A stretch of DNA of 39,492 nucleotides from Mycobacterium celatum (GTDB lineage: Bacteria; Actinomycetota; Actinomycetes; Mycobacteriales; Mycobacteriaceae): the NCBI RefSeq assembly GCF_002101595.1, contig NZ_LQOM01000054.1:1-39492 (forward strand). Reading direction: 5' to 3'. A program made the translations under genes and the position numbers. This document shows positions 16,982 to 23,981 of this stretch, piece by piece. The notes below the pieces were generated by a model. It was not told where the DNA came from and made no database searches. It worked only from the letters and a program-made list of their open reading frames with translations. Numbering within the stretch: position 1 is the stretch's first letter; each line of letters opens with the position of its first letter.

Positions 16982-17085
16982 CGGGCCCGCCAAGGCCGCC
17001 CCGGCCCCGCGAACGTGAAGCCAGTTTCACAGTCGTCGACGAGGGTGAACCTAGCTCTACAGGCGCCGCGATAGGCTCATGCTTC

Positions 17086-17955
17086 ATGACAGACCACCCG
17101 GGCGTGGTCGTCACGCTCGACGGCGAGATCCATCCGCCGGGGACGCCGCTTCTGTTCGCCGACGATCTGGCCGCGGTGCGTGGCGACGGCGTCTTCGAGA
17201 CCCTGCTGGTCCGCGACGGCCAGGCGTGCCTCGTGGAGGCGCATCTGGACCGGCTGACCCTGTCGGCCAAGCTGATGGACCTGCCGGAGCCTGACGCGGC
17301 CGCTTGGCGGCACGCCATCGACGTGGCAGAGCGCAGCTGGGCGGCCGATACGAGCGACGAGGGCGCGATGCGGTTGGTCTACAGCCGGGGCAGGGAGCGC
17401 GGTTCGGCGCCGACGGCGTACGTGACCGTCAACCCGGTCGCGGCCCGGGTGGGCGCCGCACGCCGTGACGGGGTCGCCGCGATCACCCTGCCTCGCGAAC
17501 TGCCCGCCACCGGCGTCGACGCGATGCCCTGGCTGCTGGCCGGCGCCAAGACCCTGTCGTACGCGATCAATATGGCCGCGCTGCGGCACGCCGGCCGGCG
17601 CGGCGCCGGCGACGTCATCTTCGTCAGCTCCGACGGCTATGTCCTCGAGGGCCCGCGGTCCACGGTGGTGATCGCCGCGGAAAATCGTTGCCTGCTGACG
17701 CCGCCGCCGTGGTATCCGATCCTGCGGGGCACTACTCAGCAGGCGCTGTTCGAAGTCGCCCGCGCGAAAGGCTACGACTGCGACTACCGCGCCCTTCGGG
17801 TATCGGATCTCTTTGATGCACAAGGGATTTGGCTAGTGTCGAGTATGACGTTGGCTGCGCGTGTCCACACCTTGGACGGCCGGTTGTTGCCGCCCGCGCC
17901 GATGGCCGCCGAATTCGCCGAGCTGGTTGACGCCGCGATTCTCAGCGATCGCTGA
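17086..17955 (+). CDS. pabC: Class IV PLP enzyme, aminodeoxychorismate lyase type
   Basis: The product has 289 residues, the size of class IV aminotransferase-fold enzymes. The fold markers are GDGVFETLLVRDG near the N-terminus, LEAHLDRL-like VEAHLDRLTLSAKLM, the PLP lysine in LLAGAKTLSYAINMAALRHA (about residue 155) and GYVLEGPRSTVVI, followed by PILRGTTQQALFEVA. The M. tuberculosis counterpart Rv0812 is annotated as an aminotransferase or ADC lyase, which makes p-aminobenzoate for folate. A D-amino-acid or branched-chain aminotransferase role cannot be excluded by reading alone. TAGGCT (17072-17077) ends eight bases before the ATG and may be its -10 box. Confidence 0.85.
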   Translation: MTDHPGVVVTLDGEIHPPGTPLLFADDLAAVRGDGVFETLLVRDGQACLVEAHLDRLTLSAKLMDLPEPDAAAWRHAIDVAERSWAADTSDEGAMRLVYSRGRERGSAPTAYVTVNPVAARVGAARRDGVAAITLPRELPATGVDAMPWLLAGAKTLSYAINMAALRHAGRRGAGDVIFVSSDGYVLEGPRSTVVIAAENRCLLTPPPWYPILRGTTQQALFEVARAKGYDCDYRALRVSDLFDAQGIWLVSSMTLAARVHTLDGRLLPPAPMAAEFAELVDAAILSDR

Positions 17956-17983
17956 ATTCAGTTGTGGCTCCGGCCGGTTAGCG

Positions 17984-18114
17984 GTACGGTCGGCCGTACA
18001 CAGGGAAGGAGGTGGTCCGCAAATTGATTGGCTTATGGACTTGTGAGGTGGCTGCGCGTTAAGCGCGAGCGGCTGGAATCACCTGCGCGCGCTGGCGAAT
18101 TCCCCGCAGTCACC
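17984..18114 (+). ncRNA. Candidate short structured RNA or leader with a 12-codon ORF
   Basis: The non-coding gap after pabC is 230 bases and is organised. GTACGG-TCGG-CCGTAC (17984-17999) contains a TACGGT hexamer usable as a -10. AAGGAGGTGG (18006-18015) is an unusually strong Shine-Dalgarno sequence. Eight bases later TTG starts a 12-codon reading (18024-18062; LIGLWTCEVAAR and stop). A second AGGTGG lies at 18046-18051, and TCACCT at 18079-18084 can pair with either copy. A strong terminator hairpin follows. Nothing proves transcription, but the layout is that of a leader or small RNA. Confidence 0.4.
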
Positions 18115-18165
18115 CGGCCCCCGAGCCTCCGGTCCGTCCAACCAGGAACTACGGCTCGGGGGCCG
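18115..18165. terminator. Bidirectional terminator hairpin
   Basis: A perfect 13-base stem, CGGCCCCCGAGCC (18115-18127) with GGCTCGGGGGCCG (18153-18165), and a 25-base loop. It lies between the plus-strand leader-like element and the convergent nitrobindin-like gene. There is no T-run, as is common in mycobacteria. Confidence 0.75.
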
Positions 18166-18186
18166 TCCCATCTCTGGACCTGACCG

Positions 18187-18828
18187 CTAGCCCGCGAAGC
18201 GGGAGAGCCGTGCCGACAAGTGCGGCACCAGCCCGCCGTCGGCGTCCACCCGTTCTTCGACGTAGGCCAAGTCGCCGCCCTCGACGATGCCGTAGAGCCG
18301 CTTGGCGCCCCCGACCAGCACGCCCGTCTTACTGCACGCCAGTGCGTCGGTGACCAACTCCCACGACGACTGGTTGCGTGGCCGGCCGTAGAAGAGCTCG
18401 ACGTAGCCCGCGGAGTGGGCCAGCAGCAGCTCGATGGCCTGCGACTCCCCTGCGTCGTTGGGGTCGACGACGAAGCGCCAGAAGCCGGTTTCCCGCAGGT
18501 CGTGACCGTCGTAGTCACCGGAGTCGGTGAGCCGCCACGACCGGGCCTCCCAATTCAGGTAGTCGCCGCCGTCGTGGCTGACCACGATCTGCTGGCCGAA
18601 CCGGTAGTCGCCGTGGCTACCGCGACCCTCGCCTTCACCGCGCCATACGCCGACCAGTGGCAGCAACGCCAACAAGGCGTCGTGCAGGTTGGCGCCCTCG
18701 CGCAGGTTGGCGGTGTCGGCGGGGCCAGGCAGGTCGTCGAAGACCGGGATGTTGCGTGACGCGGTCACCTTGGCGCGTTCGGCGGCGGCCGCCAGCGCTC
18801 GATCGCCAGAACCGGTCCGGTCACTCAC
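18187..18828 (-). CDS. Nitrobindin / FABP-like beta-barrel protein (Rv0813c-like)
   Basis: The product has 213 residues. The motif GVWRGEGEGRG (GxWxGxGxG) plus YRFGQQIVVSHDG and WRFVVDP are hallmarks of the THAP4/nitrobindin lipocalin-like family, to which Rv0813c belongs. Family members bind heme or small hydrophobic ligands in a ten-strand barrel and have been linked to nitrite or peroxynitrite chemistry. There is no signal peptide. Its GTG overlaps the stop of the 32-residue membrane peptide (GTGA), so the pair is coupled. Confidence 0.9.
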   Translation of the reverse strand: MSDRTGSGDRALAAAAERAKVTASRNIPVFDDLPGPADTANLREGANLHDALLALLPLVGVWRGEGEGRGSHGDYRFGQQIVVSHDGGDYLNWEARSWRLTDSGDYDGHDLRETGFWRFVVDPNDAGESQAIELLLAHSAGYVELFYGRPRNQSSWELVTDALACSKTGVLVGGAKRLYGIVEGGDLAYVEERVDADGGLVPHLSARLSRFAG

Positions 18829-18923
18829 GACTCGTCGGTGATCAGCCGATACAGCGCATACAACGCGAACCAGGTGATGACCACCACGGCCGCGACCAGC
18901 ATGATCTCGAAGAACAGCACCAC
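18825..18923 (-). CDS. 32-residue single-span membrane microprotein
   Basis: The frame reads MVLFFEIMLVAAVVV, ITWFALYALYRLITDES and stop. Residues 2-25 form one membrane helix, and the tail is charged and short. Its stop overlaps the start of the nitrobindin-like gene by four bases. Upstream, TAGACT (18931-18936) is seven bases before the first GTG, a leaderless start; a second GTG follows immediately. This is the only reading in the gap that links the promoter to the downstream gene. It probably serves the neighbouring protein, as membrane anchor or partner; function unknown. Confidence 0.6.
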   Translation of the reverse strand: MVLFFEIMLVAAVVVITWFALYALYRLITDES

Positions 18924-18930
18924 GGCAACG

Positions 18931-18936
18931 AGTCTA
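18931..18936 (-). promoter_or_regulatory. -10 box for the microprotein and nitrobindin-like gene pair
   Basis: TAGACT on the minus strand with seven bases to the GTG at 18923. No other promoter is evident for the downstream 213-residue protein. Confidence 0.5.
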
Positions 18937-18973
18937 GTGCGTCAATCCCACCGATATTCTCGGGCGACCCGCG

Positions 18974-18991
18974 GCGAGCATGCACGCTCGC
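18974..18991. terminator. Hairpin after the DUF1416 gene
   Basis: GCGAGC-ATGCAC-GCTCGC, a 6-base stem 17 bases past the stop of the sulfur operon on the minus strand. A modest factor-independent terminator candidate. Confidence 0.4.
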
Positions 18992-19008
18992 TGGGAAACG
19001 AAGGCCCG

Positions 19009-19311
19009 TCAGGCGATCTTGACGTCCACCTCGTGGATGCCGGCGCCCGACGGGGTCACTACCGCGTCGCCGTTACCGGCTGCCGACAGCGCGCGCAGCG
19101 TCCAGGACCCCGGAGCGGCGAAGAACCGGAAATCACCGGTGGCCGACGCAACGACCTCGGCGGTGAACTCGTCCGAGGAGTCCAGCAGCCGCACGAACGC
19201 GCCGCCGACCGCCTGGCCGTCGCGGTCCACCACGCGGCCGGTGATGACGGTTTCCTTCTCCAGGTCGACACTGGCCGGCAACGTCTGTCCTTGCTTCGGT
19301 GCAGAGCACAT
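19009..19311 (-). CDS. sseC: DUF1416 protein SseC
   Basis: The product has 100 residues and is nearly identical in my memory to M. tuberculosis SseC2 (Rv0814c). It begins MCSAPKQGQTLPASVDLEKE, and the rest is a beta-rich carboxypeptidase-regulatory-like fold (ITGRVVDRDGQAVGGAFVRLLD, FRFFAAPGSWTLRAL). It always sits beside the thiosulfate sulfurtransferase gene; its ATG follows the cysA2 stop by one base. It is thought to assist sulfur transfer, but its biochemical role is not established. The Cys at position 2 is conspicuous. Confidence 0.93.
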   Translation of the reverse strand: MCSAPKQGQTLPASVDLEKETVITGRVVDRDGQAVGGAFVRLLDSSDEFTAEVVASATGDFRFFAAPGSWTLRALSAAGNGDAVVTPSGAGIHEVDVKIA

Positions 19312-19312
19312 A

Positions 19313-20146
19313 TCAGCTTCCCAACTCGATCGGGGCCCCCACCAGGGAGCCGTATTCCGTCCAACTGCCGTCGTAGTTCTTGACGTTTTGGTGTCCGAGC
19401 AGCTCGCGCAGCACGAACCAGGTGTGCGACGACCGCTCACCGATCCGGCAATAGGCGATGGTCTCCTTCGACCCGTCCAGGCCGGCGTCGGCGTACAGCT
19501 TGGCCAGCTCTTCGTCGGACTTGAAGGTGCCGTCCTCGTTGGCGGCTTTGCTCCACGGCACGTTGATCGCGCCGGGAATGTGACCGGGCCGCTGGCTTTG
19601 TTCCTGCGGCAGGTGTGCAGGCGCCAGGATCTTGCCGGAAAACTCGTCGGGGGAACGGACGTCGACCAGGTTCTTGACGTTGATCGCGGCCAAAACCTCG
19701 TCGCGGAATGCCCGGATCGAGTTGTCGGGCTGCTTGGCGCTGTAGGAGGTGGCCGGACGGTTCACCTTCTCGCTCGACAGCGGGCGGCCGTCCAGCTCCC
19801 ACTTCTTGCGGCCGCCGTCGAGCAGCTTGACCTTGTCGTGCCCGTAGAGCTTGAAGTACCAGTAGGCGTAGGCGGCGAACCAGTTGTTGTTGCCGCCGTA
19901 GAGGATCACGGTGTCGTCGTTGGAGATGCCGCGATCACTCAGCAGCTTGGAGAACTGCTGGGCGTCGACGAAGTCGCGGCGGACCGGGTCCTGCAGATCG
20001 GTACGCCAGTCCAGTTTGACCGCGCCGGCGATGTGGCCGGTGTCGTAGGCGCTGGTGTCCTCGTCGACTTCGACGAAGACGACGCCAGGCGTGTCGAGAT
20101 TGCTCTCGGCCCAGTCAGCGGAGACTAGGACGTCGGAGCGTGCCAT
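19313..20146 (-). CDS. cysA2: Thiosulfate sulfurtransferase (rhodanese) CysA2 type
   Basis: The product has 277 residues with two rhodanese domains. The first is inactive and degenerate (about 5-130). The second (about 150-275) has the active loop CRIGERSS with Cys233, the CRxGxR form typical of thiosulfate-specific enzymes. It moves sulfane sulfur from thiosulfate to thiol acceptors. An AAAGGAT ribosome-binding site lies nine bases before the ATG. The gene overlaps the upstream DUF4395 gene by 22 bases. The symbol follows M. tuberculosis Rv0815c. Confidence 0.95.
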   Translation of the reverse strand: MARSDVLVSADWAESNLDTPGVVFVEVDEDTSAYDTGHIAGAVKLDWRTDLQDPVRRDFVDAQQFSKLLSDRGISNDDTVILYGGNNNWFAAYAYWYFKLYGHDKVKLLDGGRKKWELDGRPLSSEKVNRPATSYSAKQPDNSIRAFRDEVLAAINVKNLVDVRSPDEFSGKILAPAHLPQEQSQRPGHIPGAINVPWSKAANEDGTFKSDEELAKLYADAGLDGSKETIAYCRIGERSSHTWFVLRELLGHQNVKNYDGSWTEYGSLVGAPIELGS

Positions 20147-20622
20147 GGTGTGGATCCTTTCGGTTGGTTACGCAGACGCGCGACGAGCGGGTAGAGCTGG
20201 CAGCCCAGGCAGATGCCGAAGGCCGCATTGAGGAAGGCCGCCGCCAGTGCGGCCGCGGTGGCGACGGTCCCGACCAGGGGAGCGCCGGCGGCGAATCCGG
20301 CCACGCCGACGGCGGCGAAGACGAATCCGACCAGTTGGGCGAACTTCAGCGGGGCCACCGGCTCCCGCTCGCGGACCGGGCCCAGGCGCGGCGCCACCAC
20401 GTTGGCGAACACCACGCCGTAGGGGTGCCGGCGAGGCCCGGCCCAGGCGCCGATCGCGAACGCGACGGCCTGCAGGCCCAGGATGACGGCGGCGGCCGGC
20501 GCGCTGATACTGGCGACAATCAGCGTCGTCACCAACACCGTGGTGGTGACCCAGGCGACGAATCGCGGTCCGCGAACGTCCACCTGGGCGGTGGTGGTGG
20601 TTTTCACTGATGTTGAGGACAT
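20125..20622 (-). CDS. DUF4395 membrane protein with CxxC
   Basis: The product has 165 residues with about four membrane helices (near 23-45, 48-66, 95-115 and 118-140) and a terminal FGICLGCQLYPLVARL, whose CxxC faces one side of the membrane. DUF4395 proteins recur beside thioredoxins and rhodaneses, so a role in sulfur or disulfide transport across the membrane is plausible. AGGAG eight bases before the ATG at 20622 fixes the start; an earlier ATG thirteen codons up lacks such a site. First structural gene after the poly-Cys leader. Confidence 0.85.
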   Translation of the reverse strand: MSSTSVKTTTTAQVDVRGPRFVAWVTTTVLVTTLIVASISAPAAAVILGLQAVAFAIGAWAGPRRHPYGVVFANVVAPRLGPVREREPVAPLKFAQLVGFVFAAVGVAGFAAGAPLVGTVATAAALAAAFLNAAFGICLGCQLYPLVARLRNQPKGSTPWHAPTS

Positions 20623-20703
20623 ATAGCTGCTCCTGTTGAGAACGGGAAGGGATGGAGGCACGCCACAAGGGCTGCTTCCGAGAGCGGCGCGGGACGGCGC
20701 TAC

Positions 20704-20796
20704 TCAGCAGCTACAACAACAACAGCAGCAACCCGCGGTGCGGCACAGATCGACTGCGCGGCGCTTGGTGAGCACGAGCTCGAGGCGGGCGGACAC
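20704..20796 (-). CDS. Leaderless poly-cysteine leader peptide (cysteine-responsive attenuator)
   Basis: The 30-codon frame reads MSARLELVLTKRRAVDLCRT, then AG, six consecutive Cys, Ser, Cys and stop. TAAGCT (20804-20809) is exactly seven bases before the GTG, so the mRNA starts at the start codon. It ends 81 bases before DUF4395-cysA2-sseC. This matches the poly-cysteine leaderless ORFs described in mycobacteria as cysteine-responsive attenuators of sulfur operons: ribosome movement through the Cys run reports cysteinyl-tRNA supply. The KRRAVDLCR block also recalls short leader peptides of other actinobacteria. CTCC upstream of the DUF4395 start could mask its AGGAG site. Confidence 0.88.
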   Translation of the reverse strand: MSARLELVLTKRRAVDLCRTAGCCCCCCSC

Positions 20797-20803
20797 GTCG
20801 GAC

Positions 20804-20809
20804 AGCTTA
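20804..20809 (-). promoter_or_regulatory. -10 box of the poly-Cys leader and sulfur operon
   Basis: TAAGCT on the minus strand, seven bases from the GTG at 20796. It separates this transcription unit from lmeA-thiX, which ends 17 bases upstream. Confidence 0.55.
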
Positions 20810-20825
20810 CCCAATGGCCCGATGG

Positions 20826-21239
20826 TCAAGCCAACAGCGGGGTCAGGGCCGAGCGGAGGTCCTCGGCCTTGGGAACCCCGGCGCTGCGGTACCGCTGCCG
20901 GCCGTCGCCGTCGAAGATGAACGTCGTCGGCAACGACAGCACCGAAAGGCGGCGCGCCGCAGCCGGGTTGGCATCCATGTCGATCTCCACGTGCGCCACG
21001 TCGCCGAGGTCCTCGAGATCACGGCAGACCTGGCTGACCACGCGGCGCACCCGGTCGCACGGCGCACACCAGGGGGCGCTGAAGTGCACGACGGTCGGCC
21101 CGTCCGGGGACAAGCCGAGGTCACCGGTGTAAAGGCCGGCATCGACGGCCCGCAACACGCCGGCGCGGCGGGTCACCAGCCAGCCGACGAGCACCGCCAG
21201 CGCCAACGCGGCCACGACAGCGACCAGTGCAGTAGTCAT
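20826..21239 (-). CDS. thiX: Membrane-anchored thioredoxin-like protein ThiX
   Basis: The product has 137 residues. One N-terminal helix (3-22) is followed by a thioredoxin fold with VVHFSAPWCAPCDRV (Cys58, Cys61) and the cis-Pro segment SLPTTFIFD. The orientation is probably with the domain outside if the helix acts as an uncleaved signal, but the RR after the helix argues for the cytoplasm. It should reduce or exchange disulfides, perhaps with DUF4395 or CysA2. The ATG overlaps the lmeA stop by four bases (ATGA). M. tuberculosis homologue: Rv0816c. Confidence 0.9.
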   Translation of the reverse strand: MTTALVAVVAALALAVLVGWLVTRRAGVLRAVDAGLYTGDLGLSPDGPTVVHFSAPWCAPCDRVRRVVSQVCRDLEDLGDVAHVEIDMDANPAAARRLSVLSLPTTFIFDGDGRQRYRSAGVPKAEDLRSALTPLLA

Positions 21240-22048
21240 GCCTGGTTGAACCCGTCGAGCGTGATCGTTACTCCCTGGGTGATGCCCTCGATGATCACGT
21301 CGGAGCCGCGGGCGCCCTGGCTCGTCGGCGCCACCCCGAACGGCAGCCGCTGGTCGGGCAACCGCTGGCTGAACGCCGCCAGCACCGCTTCCCGCTTGTC
21401 GTCGGGCACCTTCTGATTGGCCGTGTCCGGCCCGGTCAGCACGCCTGTCGGAGTGAACACCAGGGTGGTCCGGTCGGCGCCCGCGATGGACAGATCGACC
21501 GCGACGCTGACCCGCTTGTCGAAGTGGGCCGATTTCGGGGTGCCGGTGAACACCAGTCCGTGGCTGCCGGAGATCCCGGACTCGGTGGTGCCGCCAGTGG
21601 CGTCGTTGGTCTCCTGCGCCGGCGCCTCGACCATCAGATCGGTGATCCCCATGTATCGGCCGAGGTGCACCGAGTCGATGATGATGCGGCTCTCCAGCTT
21701 GCCGATCGGCAGCTTGGCATTGGGCCGGACCAGCCACGATGCATCGGCCAGGCCGATGGAGTGCATGGTGGCCTCCAGGGTGGCCTTGCCCACCTTGGGA
21801 TGGTCGACGGCGCTGGCCTTGATCTCCACTTCGTCGTAGTGGCGTCGCATGGCCTGCGGGATCACCGGGAACCCCAGGATCGCGACGAAAGGATCCGAAC
21901 CCAGGTGCGCAGTGTCGCGCAGCGTGCGGGACAACCGGTATTCGGCGTAGATGGTGGTCCCGAAGTCAATGCCGACGGCGCCGATGAGCACGAGCACGAT
22001 GGCCAGACCGGCCCCTGCCGCACCGATCAGCACCCTGCGCATCCGCAT
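21236..22048 (-). CDS. lmeA: LmeA-type lipoglycan elongation factor (DUF2993)
   Basis: The product has 270 residues. An N-terminal hydrophobic segment (residues 5-28) carries it to the periplasmic side. The rest is a DUF2993 domain with long beta strands (ATLEATMHSIGLADASWLV, LESRIIIDSVHLGRYM, SVAVDLSIAGADRTTLVF) like tubular lipid-binding folds. In mycobacteria the orthologue LmeA (Rv0817c) is needed for mannose elongation of lipomannan. An AGGTAGG sequence precedes the ATG. It is co-transcribed with thiX, and divergent from glnR. Confidence 0.88.
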   Translation of the reverse strand: MRMRRVLIGAAGAGLAIVLVLIGAVGIDFGTTIYAEYRLSRTLRDTAHLGSDPFVAILGFPVIPQAMRRHYDEVEIKASAVDHPKVGKATLEATMHSIGLADASWLVRPNAKLPIGKLESRIIIDSVHLGRYMGITDLMVEAPAQETNDATGGTTESGISGSHGLVFTGTPKSAHFDKRVSVAVDLSIAGADRTTLVFTPTGVLTGPDTANQKVPDDKREAVLAAFSQRLPDQRLPFGVAPTSQGARGSDVIIEGITQGVTITLDGFNQA

Positions 22049-22143
22049 ATTGTTGCCTACCTGTGCCGTGTGGTGATCGCGAGCCGGCGAGCCGTCGAAG
22101 CGGGTCGCCGCTGAACAGGCTCTGCATCGTCAACAGGCGAAAC

Positions 22144-22176
22144 GCCAGGTCGCAAGTTATCGTTAGATGACCTGGC
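22144..22176. promoter_or_regulatory. Inverted repeat in the lmeA-glnR divergent region
   Basis: GCCAGGTC (22144-22151), 17 bases, then GACCTGGC (22169-22176), a perfect 8+8 repeat about 65 bases before glnR. The enclosed part contains TATCGT, a possible -10. It could be an operator for one or both divergent genes. Confidence 0.35.
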
Positions 22177-22240
22177 CGCTAACTACAGATCTCGTCGTGA
22201 ATCCGGGAGATGCCTTTCCCACGACGCTGGAGGGGCTCGT

Positions 22241-23002
22241 TTGGATCTATTGCTGCTGACCGCGGAGCCGCATCCCGACTCGGTCCTGCCGTCGTTGTCG
22301 CTGCTCGCCCACACTGTGCGGACAGCGCCGGCCGACGTGTCGTCGCTGCTGGAAGCGGGCAGCGCGGACGTCGTGCTGGTCGACGCGCGCAACGATCTGC
22401 CGGCGGCGCGCGGTCTGTGCCGCCTGCTGGGCACGACGGGTCGCTCGATCCCCGTCGTCGCGGTGGTGAGCGAAGGCGGGCTGGTGGCGGTCAACGCCGA
22501 CTGGGGGCTCGACGAGATCCTGCTGCCGGCCACCGGGCCCGGCGAGATCGACGCCCGGCTGCGACTGCTGGTCGGCCGGCGCGGCGGCCTGGCCGACCAG
22601 GAGAGCGCGGGCAAGATCACCCTCGGCGAGCTGGTGATCGACGAGGGCACCTACACCGCCCGGCTGCGCGGTCGCCCGCTGGACTTGACCTATAAGGAGT
22701 TCGAGCTGCTGAAGTACCTGGCGCAGCATGCCGGCCGGGTCTTCACCCGAGCGCAGTTGCTGCACGAGGTGTGGGGCTACGACTTCTTCGGCGGCACCCG
22801 CACCGTCGACGTACACGTGCGACGGCTGCGGGCCAAGCTCGGGCCGGAGTACGAGTCGCTGATCGGCACCGTGCGCAACGTCGGTTACAAGGCGGTCCGC
22901 CCGGCCCGTGGCCGGCCACCCGAGCCCGACCCCGCCGACGACGAGGAGCCGGGGCTGGACACCGACCAGGACCCGCTCGTCGACCCGCTGCGCAGCCAGT
23001 GA
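22241..23002 (+). CDS. glnR: OmpR-family nitrogen regulator GlnR
   Basis: The product has 253 residues, starting at TTG with GGAGGGG (22229-22235) upstream. The receiver-like domain (1-118, Asp48 in VVLVDARN) is of the atypical, phosphorylation-independent kind. The winged-helix DNA-binding domain (about 128-222) has YKEFELLKYLAQHAGRVFTR, LLHEVWGYDFFGGTRTVDVHVRRLR and IGTVRNVGYK. The last 30 residues are an acidic, proline-rich tail. The orthologue Rv0818 controls nitrogen-assimilation genes such as amtB, glnA and nir. mshD starts within its stop (GTGA). Confidence 0.95.
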   Translation: MDLLLLTAEPHPDSVLPSLSLLAHTVRTAPADVSSLLEAGSADVVLVDARNDLPAARGLCRLLGTTGRSIPVVAVVSEGGLVAVNADWGLDEILLPATGPGEIDARLRLLVGRRGGLADQESAGKITLGELVIDEGTYTARLRGRPLDLTYKEFELLKYLAQHAGRVFTRAQLLHEVWGYDFFGGTRTVDVHVRRLRAKLGPEYESLIGTVRNVGYKAVRPARGRPPEPDPADDEEPGLDTDQDPLVDPLRSQ

Positions 23003-23892
23003 CCGACTGGCGCTCGGAGCTGACTGCGGACGAACAGCGGCAGGTGCGTGAACTCGTCACGGCGGCAACCGAATTCGACGCCGTAGCACCTGTCGGTGAG
23101 CAGGTTTTGCGAGAGCTCGCGCATCGGCGGACCCAACATCTGGTGGTCAAGCGTGCCGACGAGGTCGTCGGCTATCTCAATCTCACTGCACCGCAAGACG
23201 AATCGGGCATGGCTGAGCTCGTGGTCCACCCGCGCGCGCGTCGACGCGGCATCGGCACCGCGTTGATACGCGCCGCATTGTCGAAAACCGATGGGCGAAA
23301 CCGTTTTTGGGCGCATGGCACGTTGGAGTCGGCCCGGGCGACGGCGTCGGCGCTGGGCCTGGTGCCAGTGCGCGAACTCATCCAGATGCGCCGTTCACTC
23401 AAGGACGTCGCGGCGCCCGCTGTGCCCGACGGCGTGCGGATCCGCACGTATGCCGGTGTCGGCGACGACGACGAGCTGTTGCGAGTCAACAACGCCGCGT
23501 TCGCCACGCATCCCGAACAGAGCGGCTGGACGCCGGCCGATCTGGCCGAGCGACGCGCCGAAGCGTGGTTCGACCCCGAGGGACTGTTTTTGGCCTTCGA
23601 CGAGACAACCGACAAGCTGCTGGGCTTTCACTGGACCAAGGTGCATCCGGAGGAGACCGGCCTGGGCGAGGTCTACGTCGTCGGCGTCGATCCGGCAGCG
23701 CAGGGCCGCGGGCTGGGCGGCGTGCTGACCGCGGTCGGGGTCACATACCTGGCGGATCGGCTGGCAGACACGCCGGCTCCGACGGTGATGCTGTACGTCG
23801 AATCGGACAACACGGCCGCACTGCAGACCTATCGACGGCTGGGATTTATCCAGCACAGCGTCGACACCGCCTATGCTGCGGGGGTTCCCTGA
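22999..23892 (+). CDS. mshD: Mycothiol synthase MshD
   Basis: The product has 297 residues with two GNAT acetyltransferase domains. It transfers acetate from acetyl-CoA to Cys-GlcN-Ins, the last step of mycothiol synthesis. The N-terminal domain has VVHPRARRRGIGTALI; the C-terminal, catalytic domain has EVYVVGVDPAAQGRGLGGVL for acetyl-CoA binding and ends LYVESDNTAALQTYRRLGF. Translation is coupled to glnR by GTGA. The pho-box-like repeat begins just after its stop. Confidence 0.95.
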   Translation: MTDWRSELTADEQRQVRELVTAATEFDAVAPVGEQVLRELAHRRTQHLVVKRADEVVGYLNLTAPQDESGMAELVVHPRARRRGIGTALIRAALSKTDGRNRFWAHGTLESARATASALGLVPVRELIQMRRSLKDVAAPAVPDGVRIRTYAGVGDDDELLRVNNAAFATHPEQSGWTPADLAERRAEAWFDPEGLFLAFDETTDKLLGFHWTKVHPEETGLGEVYVVGVDPAAQGRGLGGVLTAVGVTYLADRLADTPAPTVMLYVESDNTAALQTYRRLGFIQHSVDTAYAAGVP

Positions 23893-23894
23893 CC

Positions 23895-23912
23895 TGTTCA
23901 CCCGGTGTTCAC
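23895..23912 (+). promoter_or_regulatory. Candidate RegX3/Pho box upstream of pstS
   Basis: TGTTCAC occurs twice, at 23895-23901 and 23906-23912, as direct repeats 11 bases apart. PhoB and RegX3 regulators bind direct repeats with this helical phasing, and GTTCAC is the type of half-site reported for mycobacterial RegX3. It lies 70-87 bases before the pstS start and is placed to activate pstSCAB under phosphate starvation. Confidence 0.6.
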
Positions 23913-23981
23913 GGATAACCGGCAGGCTCCTTCCCCGTGCACACTGCGCTGCACGACGTTCGAGAAAGGACGCGCTACACG

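Noticed and set aside
16055..17074. 339-codon plus-strand frame opposite ygfZ
   Set aside because: No recognisable domain, and the opposite strand encodes YgfZ with its KGCYRGQE motif.
20636..20920. Plus-strand ORF with a poly-Gln run opposite the Cys leader
   Set aside because: The Gln run is only the complement of the TGC/TGT cysteine codons; the minus-strand leaderless ORF explains the sequence.
23937..23981. Upstream GTG start for pstS
   Set aside because: It would put 15 polar residues before the signal peptide; the GTG at 23982 gives a normal lipoprotein signal and has GAAAGGA upstream.
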